A program made the position numbers and the translations under genes. Shown piece after piece: positions 1 to 6,772 of a stretch of 12,815 bases of DNA (its first letter is position 1; the number at the start of each line of letters is the position of its first letter). The notes beneath the pieces were generated by a model. It had not been told where the DNA came from. It made no database searches and saw only the letters and a list, made by a program, of their open reading frames with translations. Source of the stretch: an uncultured Faecalibacterium sp. (GTDB lineage: Bacteria; Bacillota; Clostridia; Oscillospirales; Ruminococcaceae). The stretch is taken from the NCBI GenBank assembly GCA_934553285.1, contig CAKTFD010000065.1:1-12815 (forward strand), in the 5' to 3' direction.

Positions 1-36
1 AAGTCATTCTTTTGCCTCAGCGCTTGGCGCTCAAGT

Positions 37-65
37 ATAATACCACACCCCCGCTTACTTGTCAA
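37..65 (-). promoter_or_regulatory. Leftward sigma-A promoter inside an inverted repeat
   Basis: On the minus strand a perfect -35 TTGACA (65 to 60) is followed by a 17-base spacer and a -10 TATTAT (42 to 37, 5 of 6 to consensus) with an extended -10 TG. Transcription would start near 30 and leave the window to the left, so it serves a gene not seen here. The -35 lies in one arm of a 9-bp inverted repeat (ACTTGTCAA 57-65, TTGACAAGT 72-80). A short hairpin (AGCGC 19-23, GCGCT 27-31) sits at the start of the predicted transcript. The downstream gene is unknown. Confidence 0.65.
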
Positions 66-80
66 CACTTTTTGACAAGT
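57..80. repeat. 9-bp inverted repeat overlapping the left-edge promoter
   Basis: ACTTGTCAA (57-65) and TTGACAAGT (72-80) form perfect arms around a 6-base loop. One arm carries the -35 of the leftward promoter, so the repeat could be a repressor operator. On the plus strand it is followed by TTTTG, so it could instead be a weak terminator for a rightward gene ending left of the window. The sequence alone does not decide between these. Confidence 0.5.
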
Positions 81-140
81 TTTTGCAAAGAAAACTGATT
101 TTCCTTCACTTTTGCGGGCATTCACCTCTCTCCTCCATAC

Positions 141-176
141 AAAAAGACCGTCCATGCGCTGCACAGACGGTCTTTT
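141..176. terminator. Rho-independent terminator of the pheST operon
   Basis: A perfect 11-bp stem (AAAAGACCGTC 142-152, GACGGTCTTTT 166-176) encloses a 13-base loop and lies 28 bases beyond the pheT stop. On the minus strand it ends in a run of T, the classic intrinsic terminator layout. The A/T ends of the stem also make it able to act for rightward transcription. Confidence 0.9.
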
Positions 177-203
177 GCTCTATATTATTACTTATATAAG
201 CGA

Positions 204-2615
204 TTAGCGGATCTCGATGCCCAGCTTAAATTTCAGGTTGCCAAGGATCTTCTTGACCACGCGCTCCACTTCCTCAGCAGAGATTTCCTTCTTGGGATCG
301 GACAGGGACAGGGAGAACGCCATGCTCTTTTTGCCCTCGCCCAGGTTTGCGCCGCGGTAGATATCAAACAGCTTGACCTCGCTGACCAGCGGGCTGGCTT
401 TCCGGATGGTTTCTTCGATCTCGCCGCAGGACACAGCTTCATCGCAGACCAGTGCCAGATCGCGCTTGACAGGCGCATAGGGGCTGAGCGGCTTATAGCG
501 CAGCTCGCCTTCTACGCAGGACATCAGGGCTTCGTAATCCAGCTCGCCCAGATAGATGTTCTGGCTGTCCTTCTGCTCCTTGGCGATCTCCAGTTCCGCA
601 TTGATCTCGTTAGCCAGCTTACCGAACACGCCCAGACGCTTACCATTGCAGTACACAGCCGCGCTGATGCCAGGATGCAGCCATGCAGCCGTTTCACGCT
701 TATAATCAAAGGTCAGATCAAAACCGGCAGCCAGTGCTTCCAGTGCGCCCTTGACGGTAAAGAAATCCTCCTCGGGGCCAAATGCACCGATGCAGAGGGT
801 CTGACGCTCGTGGGGATGCTCATTGATGGGCAGCTCCTTGGCCAGATAGACCGGTGCCATCTCGAACAGGCGGCCCTCCGTGTTGCCTTTTTTCAGGTTG
901 TCCACGATGACATTCAGCATGGAGGGGGTCAGCAGGGTGCGCATGATGGACAGGTTCTCGCTGATGGGGTTCAGGATGCGGATGGCCTTGCGGGCTGCAT
1001 CCTCGGCGGGGATATGCAGCATATCCAGCTCAGCATTAGAGTAGAACGCCAGGGTGGATGCCTCATAGAAGCCCTGTGCAGCCAGCAGGCGCTTGGTCTT
1101 GAGCTGCTGCTTCTGGTCGTAGTTCAGGCCGCCGTTGGTGACGGATGCTGTGTTCAGGAAGGTAGGCACGATATGGTCGTAGCCATACTCACGGATAACT
1201 TCCTCTGCCAGATCCGGGAAGCTCTCCACATCATCGCGGTACAGCGGCGCGGACACATCCCAGCTGCCATCAGCCTGCACATCCACGGTAAACTCCAGGC
1301 GCTGCAGGATATCGATCATGGTCTGCTCCGGCACGGTGATGCCCAGCACGCCGCAGATCTTGGCCGGGGTGGTAACGATATGGCGGCGCTCCAGCGGGCG
1401 GCCATCGGTCAGATCGTACTCCAGGGTCGTGATGTCGCCGCAGTCCAGCTCCTGGATCAGGTGCAGGGCGCGTGCCAGACCCAGCTGGGGAGAATAGCGA
1501 TCCACACCCTTTTCGTAGCGGGCGGAGGAATCGCTGTTCTGGCCGAGGGCACGGCTGGTCTTACGGACGCAGTCACGGGCAAAGGTAGCGCACTCGAACA
1601 GCAGGCTGGTGGTGTTTTCGTCCATGCCGGAGTTTGCGCCGCCCATGATGCCGGCCAGTGCAACCGGCTTTTCGGCATCACAGATGACCAGATTGTTGGG
1701 GTTGAGGGTAAATTCCTTTTCGTCCAGCGTGACGATCTTCTCGCCTGCGCGGGCACGGCGCACATCGATGGTGCGGCCGGCCACCTTGTTCAGGTCAAAG
1801 GCATGCATGGGCTGGCCCATCTCCAGCAGGGTGTGGTTGGTGATATCCACCACATTGCTGATGGAGCGCAGGCCGCACAGCGCCAGATGACGCTTCATCC
1901 AGCGGGGAGACTCGCCCATGCGGATGTTGCGGACATAGTGCGCCATGTAGCGGGGGCACAGATCCGGTGCCTCTACCTTAACGGTAATGGGGGCATCCGC
2001 CTCGCAGACGGTCTGGTAGTCCATGGCAGGCATATGCAGGGGCTTGTGCAGCACAGCAGCCACCTCGCGGGCGATACCGAGAACGGACTGGCAGTCCGGG
2101 CGGTTGGCGGTGATGGAGATATCAAAGATGTAGTCATCCAGACCCACCACGGGAGCGATGTCAGTACCAGGGACAGAATCCTCGGGCAGGATGAGCAGGC
2201 CATAGACCTCGGAACCCGGGAACAGGTCATCATTCAGGCCCAGCTCCTCGCCGGAGCACAGCATACCGTTGGATTCCACACCCTGCATCTTGCGGGCCTT
2301 GATGGTGATGCCGCCGGGCAGCGTGGAGCCATCCAGTGCAGCGGGCACGCAGTCGCCCAGCTTCATGTTAGATGCGCCGGTGCTGATGCGGATATCGTGG
2401 CCGTAAGCGCCGCAGTCCACCACGCACTTGGTCAGGTGGGTGCCCTCCTGCTTTTCCATCTCTACGATCTTACCGACAACGACCTTGCTGATGCCGGCAT
2501 CCAGCGGGATCAGTTCTTCCACCTCAAAACCGCAGGAGAACAGCTTTTCCTCCAGTTCCTGGGCGGTAACATCGATATCAACGTATTCTTTTAACCAACT
2601 GAAAGGTACTTTCAT
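204..2615 (-). CDS. pheT: Phenylalanine--tRNA ligase beta subunit
   Basis: This is the beta chain of the alpha2-beta2 cytosolic enzyme that charges tRNA(Phe) with phenylalanine using ATP. The beta chain binds tRNA and carries the editing site for mischarged Tyr-tRNA(Phe). The 803 residues match the full bacterial length. In order there are an EMAP/OB-type tRNA-binding domain (about 40-150, with GKIVEMEKQ), a B3/4 editing region (with SISNVVDITNH and GQPMHAFD), a B5 domain, a catalytic-like core, and a C-terminal anticodon-binding FDX-ACB domain from about 707 (SPYAPVKRDLALV). The start ATG at 2615 follows a good AGGGGAGAG ribosome binding site. It lies 18 bases after pheS in the same operon, so it shares the T-box control upstream, and a strong terminator follows at 141-176. 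No disrupted region was seen. Confidence 0.98.
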   Translation of the reverse strand: MKVPFSWLKEYVDIDVTAQELEEKLFSCGFEVEELIPLDAGISKVVVGKIVEMEKQEGTHLTKCVVDCGAYGHDIRISTGASNMKLGDCVPAALDGSTLPGGITIKARKMQGVESNGMLCSGEELGLNDDLFPGSEVYGLLILPEDSVPGTDIAPVVGLDDYIFDISITANRPDCQSVLGIAREVAAVLHKPLHMPAMDYQTVCEADAPITVKVEAPDLCPRYMAHYVRNIRMGESPRWMKRHLALCGLRSISNVVDITNHTLLEMGQPMHAFDLNKVAGRTIDVRRARAGEKIVTLDEKEFTLNPNNLVICDAEKPVALAGIMGGANSGMDENTTSLLFECATFARDCVRKTSRALGQNSDSSARYEKGVDRYSPQLGLARALHLIQELDCGDITTLEYDLTDGRPLERRHIVTTPAKICGVLGITVPEQTMIDILQRLEFTVDVQADGSWDVSAPLYRDDVESFPDLAEEVIREYGYDHIVPTFLNTASVTNGGLNYDQKQQLKTKRLLAAQGFYEASTLAFYSNAELDMLHIPAEDAARKAIRILNPISENLSIMRTLLTPSMLNVIVDNLKKGNTEGRLFEMAPVYLAKELPINEHPHERQTLCIGAFGPEEDFFTVKGALEALAAGFDLTFDYKRETAAWLHPGISAAVYCNGKRLGVFGKLANEINAELEIAKEQKDSQNIYLGELDYEALMSCVEGELRYKPLSPYAPVKRDLALVCDEAVSCGEIEETIRKASPLVSEVKLFDIYRGANLGEGKKSMAFSLSLSDPKKEISAEEVERVVKKILGNLKFKLGIEIR

Positions 2616-2633
2616 TGTTTGTTCTCTCCCCTC

Positions 2634-3656
2634 TTATTCGTGGAACTGCTTGAGGAACTGCAGATTGTTCTCGAACATCAGACCAATATTGTTGATGCCG
2701 TATTTCAGCATGGCAATACGCTCGATGCCGATGCCAAAGGCAAAACCGGAATACTCGTCCGGGTCGATGCCGCAGTTTTCCAGCACCTTACGGTTGACGA
2801 CACCGCCGCCCAGCACCTCGATCCAGCCGGTGTGCTTGCACAGCGGGCAGCCCTTGCCGTGGCACTCGAAGCAGCTTACGTCCACCTCCACGCTCGGCTC
2901 GGTGAACGGGAAGTAAGAGGGGCGCAGGCGGGTATGGGTATCGGCGCCAAACAGCTTCTGCACAAAGGTATTCAGTGCGCCCTGCAGATCGCCCAGGGTG
3001 ATGCCCTTATCCACGACCAGGCCTTCCATCTGGTGGAACATGGGGCTGTGGGTGGCATCCGAATCAGAGCGGAACACGCGGCCGGGGATGAGCACCTTGA
3101 TGGGCGGCTTCTGGCTGTCCATGGTGCGGATCTGGCCGCCGGAAGTCTGGGTGCGCAGCAGGAACTCATCCGACAGATAGAAGGTATCCTGCATATCGCG
3201 TGCCGGGTGATCCTTGGGCACGTTCAGGCGGGTAAAGTTGTGGTCGTCATCCTCGATCTCCGGGGCATCTGCCACCGCAAAGCCCATGCCGGAGAACACA
3301 TCGATGATCTGATTGGTGACCAGGGTCAGCGGATGCAGACCGCCCACGGCGCGGGTCTTGGCGGGCAGGGTGATATCCACCGTTTCGGCAGCGTTGCGGG
3401 CAGCAAGTTCAGCCTGCTTTACGGCCTCGGCGGCAGCATCGTAGTCTGCCTGCACCTTCTGCTTGAGTTCGTTGATGATCTTGCCCATGGCGGGGCGCTC
3501 TTCCGGCGCAACGGTGCGCAGGTTCTTCATCAGGGCAGGGATCTTGCCGTTTTTGCTGAGGTATTCCTGCCAGAAGGAAGCCAGCGTCTCCTTGCTGGAC
3601 ACCTGACCAAGGCTTTCAGCGGCCTGCTTGGCCAGCTCATCGATCATTGCTTGCAT
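2634..3656 (-). CDS. pheS: Phenylalanine--tRNA ligase alpha subunit
   Basis: This is the catalytic alpha chain of phenylalanyl-tRNA synthetase, a class II synthetase that partners PheT. The 340 residues are the usual length. An N-terminal helical, coiled-coil region (about 1-95) that contacts tRNA precedes the class II core. Signature segments are ATHSPMFHQMEG (motif 2 region, about 201-212), RPSYFPFTEPSVEVDV (about 245-260) and GFAFGIGIERIAMLKYG (motif 3, about 304-320). A CxxC...CxxC stretch sits at about 262-273. The start chosen is ATG 3656, which has an AAAGGAGAG site 7 bases upstream. The open frame continues upstream to 3761, but that extension runs through the T-box terminator and lacks a ribosome site. 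The gene is controlled by the Phe T-box just upstream. Confidence 0.98.
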   Translation of the reverse strand: MQAMIDELAKQAAESLGQVSSKETLASFWQEYLSKNGKIPALMKNLRTVAPEERPAMGKIINELKQKVQADYDAAAEAVKQAELAARNAAETVDITLPAKTRAVGGLHPLTLVTNQIIDVFSGMGFAVADAPEIEDDDHNFTRLNVPKDHPARDMQDTFYLSDEFLLRTQTSGGQIRTMDSQKPPIKVLIPGRVFRSDSDATHSPMFHQMEGLVVDKGITLGDLQGALNTFVQKLFGADTHTRLRPSYFPFTEPSVEVDVSCFECHGKGCPLCKHTGWIEVLGGGVVNRKVLENCGIDPDEYSGFAFGIGIERIAMLKYGINNIGLMFENNLQFLKQFHE

Positions 3657-3703
3657 GGATTTTCTCTCCTTTATCTCGTCGTGTTCATGGAGCGGTGCAC
3701 AAC

Positions 3704-3753
3704 AAAAAAGCTCCGTCCCCCTGCCTGACTGCACAGGCAAAAGGGACGAAGCT
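3704..3753 (-). terminator. Conditional terminator of the pheS T-box
   Basis: On the minus strand AGCTTCGTCCC (3753-3743) pairs with GGGACGGAGCT (3719-3709) with one G-U pair. An inner GCCTG/CAGGC helix extends the stem, and six T follow. It would stop transcription about 48 bases before the pheS start unless the antiterminator forms. Confidence 0.93.
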
Positions 3754-3767
3754 ATTAACATTTATGC

Positions 3768-3779
3768 TCCGCGGTACCA
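3768..3779 (-). promoter_or_regulatory. T-box sequence (antiterminator, tRNA acceptor-end contact)
   Basis: The minus strand reads TGGTACCGCGGA. This is the near-invariant T-box motif whose bulge pairs with the free NCCA end of uncharged tRNA. It lies just before the GTCCC segment that is shared between antiterminator and terminator folds. Confidence 0.95.
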
Positions 3780-4006
3780 CCCGGTTTCCGTCTGCACAAA
3801 GGCAGGCGGCGCTCAAACGCCGTAACGGGGCGCAACCGTCCTGTGCTAGTAGATGCATCCTCATCGTTCGCGCAGGCCGCTCGGGAGCGAACTTCGGCCC
3901 CTGCCGCACATGGAAGCCCTTTCAGCCGGTGAAGCTCCTCTCTTTGCCGTGCAGGCAGCGCCTACTCTCTCCGTCGCTGCGTTTGGTACTATGATAACCA
4001 AGAGCT

Positions 4007-4035
4007 ATGTTACCACATTTTGCAGCGGTTTGCAA
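4007..4035 (-). promoter_or_regulatory. Promoter of the T-box/pheST transcript
   Basis: On the minus strand TTGCAA (4035-4030), a 17-base spacer and TAACAT (4012-4007) with an extended -10 TGG give a plausible sigma-A promoter. The predicted start near 4000 leaves room for the whole stem I of the T-box. The match is moderate (4 of 6 in each hexamer). No terminator is seen between the fprA stop and this site, so read-through from fprA is also possible. Confidence 0.5.
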
Positions 4036-4069
4036 GCACCAGCAGAGGCATTTGTACATTCAGCACAGT

Positions 4070-5251
4070 TTATTTTGCCAGGATCTCTGCTGCCAGCGCA
4101 TCCATCTGGGCCTCGGCAGCGGCATTGGCAGCTGAGCGGATGGTAACAACGGTATCGCAGAGGGTGATGTTCTTCATGCTTTCCAGCTCAGTACGCATGA
4201 GCTTGGCTGCCATGGGTGCCCAGGTGCCGTTTTCCATCAGGCCGATGGTGCGGCTCTGGAAGCTCTTGGTCTTGAGGTGGGCCAGCAGGTTCTCCATCGG
4301 CGGGAAGAGGAAGCCATCGTAGGTGGCGCAGGCCAGCACGATCTTGCCGCAGCGGAACGCCTCGGTGACTGCATAGGACACATCGGTACGGGTCAGATCC
4401 ATCTCCACCACTTTGGCACCCTGTGCGCGCAGCTTTTCGGCCATGGTGTGGGCGGCAGCGCGGGTGTGGCCATGGATGGAAGCACTGGCGACCAGGATCT
4501 TTTCCGGCTCCTCGGCCTTATAGCTGGACCAGGTATCGTAGTAGTTCAGGTACTTGCTCAGATCGCCGGTCAGCACCGGGCCATGCAGCGGGCAGATGGT
4601 TTTGATATCCAGCGCAGCCGCCTTTTTGAGCAGCGCCTGCACCTGGGGGCCATACTTGCCCACGATGTTCAGGTAATAGCGGCGGGCTTCGCTGGCCCAA
4701 TCCGCTTTTTCGTCAAACTTTGCCACAGCGCCAAAACGGCCAAAGCCATCGGCGGAGAAAAGCACCTTCTCGCTGCTCTCGTAGCTGACCATGACCTCCG
4801 GCCAGTGCACCATGGGTGCCAGTACAAAGGTAAGGGTGTGGGTGCCAAGGCTGAGGCTCTCGCCATCCTTTACCACTACGCGGCGCTCCGGGGCAATGGC
4901 ATCTGCGCCAAAGAACTGCTCCATATACTGGAAGGTTTTGGCGTTGCCCACCACCTGCATCTCCGGGTAGAGCGCAGCCAGCTTTGCCACGTTTGCACCA
5001 TGGTCCGGCTCCATGTGAGAAACCACCAGATAGGCGGGCTTGCGCTCCCCCAGTGCCTCGGCCAGATTGGCCAGCCACGGCTCGGTAGCGCGGGCATCCA
5101 CCGTATCCAGGATGGTGGTCTTTTCGTCCAGGATCACATAGGAATTATAGCTGACACCGGTGGGTACCGGATACTGGCTCTCGAACAGGTCGATGGTGGT
5201 ATCGTCCACCCCTACACCAAGGATGGCTTCGCTGATTTTTTTCATGCTCAT
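4070..5251 (-). CDS. fprA: Class A flavodiiron protein (O2/NO reductase)
   Basis: Flavodiiron proteins reduce O2 to water and/or NO to N2O in the cytosol of anaerobes, taking electrons through FMN from rubredoxin or a similar donor. The 393 residues are a standard two-domain class A length. The N-terminal metallo-beta-lactamase-like domain (1 to about 245) has all diiron ligands: H79-x-E81-x-D83-H84 (SHMEPDHGAN), H149 (PMVHWPE), D168 (SADGFG) and H223 (PLHGPV). The C-terminal flavodoxin domain (about 250-390) has the FMN phosphate loop SIHGHT (258-263) and ATYDGFLFPPME. No rubredoxin or flavin-reductase fusion is present. The start at 5251 suits the AAAGGAGT site about 10 bases upstream; an in-frame ATG two codons later (5245) is possible. 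It appears monocistronic, with its own promoter. O2 versus NO preference cannot be told from the sequence. Confidence 0.95.
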   Translation of the reverse strand: MSMKKISEAILGVGVDDTTIDLFESQYPVPTGVSYNSYVILDEKTTILDTVDARATEPWLANLAEALGERKPAYLVVSHMEPDHGANVAKLAALYPEMQVVGNAKTFQYMEQFFGADAIAPERRVVVKDGESLSLGTHTLTFVLAPMVHWPEVMVSYESSEKVLFSADGFGRFGAVAKFDEKADWASEARRYYLNIVGKYGPQVQALLKKAAALDIKTICPLHGPVLTGDLSKYLNYYDTWSSYKAEEPEKILVASASIHGHTRAAAHTMAEKLRAQGAKVVEMDLTRTDVSYAVTEAFRCGKIVLACATYDGFLFPPMENLLAHLKTKSFQSRTIGLMENGTWAPMAAKLMRTELESMKNITLCDTVVTIRSAANAAAEAQMDALAAEILAK

Positions 5252-5298
5252 ACCGTTCAGACTCCTTTTTTATTATACTGTGCCGTCAGATGGCAAAT

Positions 5299-5339
5299 AT
5301 TTCTGATAACGATTCCTAGTATAGCACATTGTCAGAAAT
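5299..5339. repeat. 8-bp inverted repeat flanking the fprA -10, possible operator
   Basis: ATTTCTGA (5299-5306) and TCAGAAAT (5332-5339) are perfect inverted arms 25 bases apart. One arm lies in the promoter spacer and the other just after the predicted start of transcription. Between them TGATAACgATTCCTA (5304-5318) has partial likeness, 10 of 14 positions, to a Fur-type 7-1-7 box. The placement suits a redox- or metal-responsive regulator, but no regulator is identified. Confidence 0.35.
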
Positions 5340-5346
5340 TTCGCAA
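5318..5346 (-). promoter_or_regulatory. fprA promoter with extended -10
   Basis: On the minus strand TTGCGA (5346-5341), 17 bases, then TATACT (5323-5318) preceded by TGC form an extended -10 promoter. Transcription would start near 5311, about 60 bases before the ATG. It overlaps the perfect inverted repeat at 5299-5339. A TATAAT at 5277-5272 is too close to the ribosome site to be the -10 of this gene. Confidence 0.65.
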
Positions 5347-5373
5347 GGGAAAAGCCGCGGGTTCTTGTACATA

Positions 5374-6711
5374 TCAGGTTTCTTCCGGGGCTTGCGGCAG
5401 CCTTGCTGCTACAGGCCTGCCCGGCTCGGTGTCCAGTTCCAGCAAAGCGGCGGCGGTATTTTCGTCCAGGGTCTGTACGGCACGCAGTTTGCGGCTGATG
5501 GCACGGCTGCGCACTCCGATAAGGTTATCCAGTTCCTCATCGGTCTGGCGCAGGCGCTGCTGCATCTTGGAAAGCCCCTGCCCGAACTTATCGAACTCGG
5601 TCTTGACCGCACCCAGCAGCTGCCAGACCTCGCCGGAGCGCTTCTGGATGGCAAGGGTCTTGAAGCCCATCTGCAAGCTGTTGAGCAGAGCCGCCATAGT
5701 GCTGGGGCCGGCCACATTGACCTGATAATCCCGCTGCAGCACTTCCAGCAGACCTGCGTTGACCACCTCGGCATACAGTCCCTCAAAGGGCAGGAACAGG
5801 ATGCCGAAAGCGGTGGTATAGGGCGGCTCCACATATTTTTCCCGGATATCCTTTGCCTCGCTGCGCAGCACCAGCTCCAGCGCATGGCGGGCATTTTCCA
5901 CTGCCTGGGCATCTCCGGAAGCCTGAGCATCCTGCAGGTGGGCATAGGTATCGCCGGGGAATTTAGAATCGATGGGCAGCCAGACGCTGCCGCCGTCCAC
6001 ACCCGGCATCCGGATGGCGTATTCCACCCGCTGGGTGCTGCCGGGGATGGTCGCCACATTGGTATCGTACTGTTCGGGGGCCAGGATCTCTTCCAGGATA
6101 GCCCCCAGCTGGATCTCGCCCAGGATGCCCCGGGTCTTGACCCCGGAGAGCACCTGCTTCAACCCGCCCACATCGGCGGCAAGGCTCTGCATCTCGCCCA
6201 GGCCCTTATACACCTGCTCCAGCTGGTCGTTGACTGCCTTAAAGCTCTCGGTCACCCGCTTCTGCAAAGCGTCCTGCAGCTGTTCGTCCACTGTATGGCG
6301 GATCTCATCCAGCTTCTGGGCATTCTGCGCCTGCATGGCGGCGATGCTTTCCGCCAGCGTTTTGCGCATTTCTTCCAGTTTGCGGGCATTGGAGGCTTCC
6401 AGCCCCTGCAGGCGCTGTTCCATCACCTGCTGCTGGGCGTTCTGCCCCGCCGTCAGGGTGCTGCTCATCCCCTGGACTGCTGTTTGCAGAGTATCGCTGA
6501 TGTGGGCCATGGCGGTGAGATTCTGCTGTGCCTGCTGTGCCTGTTTTTCTTCCAGCGCACGGGACTGCGCTTCCAGCTGCTGGCGCAGCCACGCTTTCAG
6601 CTCCTCGTTATCCCGCTGCGGGGCCGGTTTGCTGATGCGGTACAGCAAAAGCGCCTGCAGCAGGCAGATGGCGACCAGCAGAAAAGTATACAATCCTGCC
6701 AAAATTTCCAT
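5374..6711 (-). CDS. rmuC: DNA recombination protein RmuC
   Basis: RmuC-family proteins limit recombination between short inverted repeats in E. coli and resemble nuclease-fold proteins; the exact reaction is unproven. The 445 residues begin with one membrane segment (about 4-25, LAGLYTFLLVAICLLQALLL), which anchors the protein to the inner face of the membrane. A long coiled coil rich in Q, E, A and L follows (about 33-180). The RmuC core (about 190-400) has TRGILGEIQLGAILE, WLPIDSKFPGD (244-254, the conserved D-x-K site) and NVAGPSTMAALLNSLQMGF (332-350). The ATG at 6711 has an AAAGGAG site. A terminator lies directly upstream and no promoter is visible. No clear terminator follows, so read-through toward fprA is possible. 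Confidence 0.95.
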   Translation of the reverse strand: MEILAGLYTFLLVAICLLQALLLYRISKPAPQRDNEELKAWLRQQLEAQSRALEEKQAQQAQQNLTAMAHISDTLQTAVQGMSSTLTAGQNAQQQVMEQRLQGLEASNARKLEEMRKTLAESIAAMQAQNAQKLDEIRHTVDEQLQDALQKRVTESFKAVNDQLEQVYKGLGEMQSLAADVGGLKQVLSGVKTRGILGEIQLGAILEEILAPEQYDTNVATIPGSTQRVEYAIRMPGVDGGSVWLPIDSKFPGDTYAHLQDAQASGDAQAVENARHALELVLRSEAKDIREKYVEPPYTTAFGILFLPFEGLYAEVVNAGLLEVLQRDYQVNVAGPSTMAALLNSLQMGFKTLAIQKRSGEVWQLLGAVKTEFDKFGQGLSKMQQRLRQTDEELDNLIGVRSRAISRKLRAVQTLDENTAAALLELDTEPGRPVAARLPQAPEET

Positions 6712-6732
6712 AAACTGGTTCTCCTTTGATTC

Positions 6733-6768
6733 AAAAATCCGGGTCTTGCGGCAATTGCAGACCCGGAT
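6733..6768 (-). terminator. Terminator between the transglutaminase gene and rmuC
   Basis: Perfect 10-bp arms ATCCGGGTCT (6737-6746) and AGACCCGGAT (6759-6768) are followed on the minus strand by five T (6737-6733). It starts 5 bases past the upstream stop codon and ends 21 bases before the rmuC start, almost touching the rmuC ribosome site. Confidence 0.88.
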
Positions 6769-6772
6769 CGTG

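Larger units (their letters stand above)
3704..3992 (-). ncRNA. tRNA(Phe)-sensing T-box riboswitch leader
   Basis: This leader senses uncharged tRNA(Phe) and lets transcription continue into pheST only when charging is low. On the minus strand the parts come in T-box order. Stem I has an AGAGAGTAG (AGTA-type) motif near 3970. Its distal part has AGAGAGGAG and a GGCTGAAAG loop, closed by CTGCC...GGCAG pairing. A specifier loop GAAGTTCGC follows, in which UUC (3891-3889) is a Phe codon. Stem III candidate is GGCG/CGCC. The canonical T-box TGGTACCGCGGA is at 3779-3768, and the terminator is at 3753-3704. The UUC specifier agrees with the downstream genes. The outer limits of stem I are approximate. 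Confidence 0.95.

Noticed and set aside
675..2594. Long open frame antisense to pheT (639 codons)
   Set aside because: It lies fully opposite a well-supported gene, has low-complexity H, Q, G and A-rich content, and no family motif. Such frames are common opposite GC-rich genes.
3657..3761. N-terminal extension of pheS
   Set aside because: It is in frame but crosses the T-box terminator and antiterminator, has no ribosome site, and is not part of the PheS family length.
5272..5277. Perfect TATAAT upstream of fprA on the minus strand
   Set aside because: Transcription from it would start inside the ribosome binding site and no -35 is at proper spacing; the site at 5318-5346 is better.
4277..5725. 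Plus-strand frame antisense to fprA
   Set aside because: fprA has all catalytic ligands on the minus strand; the antisense frame looks random and crosses the fprA promoter.
5329..6729. Plus-strand frame antisense to rmuC
   Set aside because: It mirrors the coiled-coil codons of rmuC (Q and L rich) and has no ribosome site or motif.
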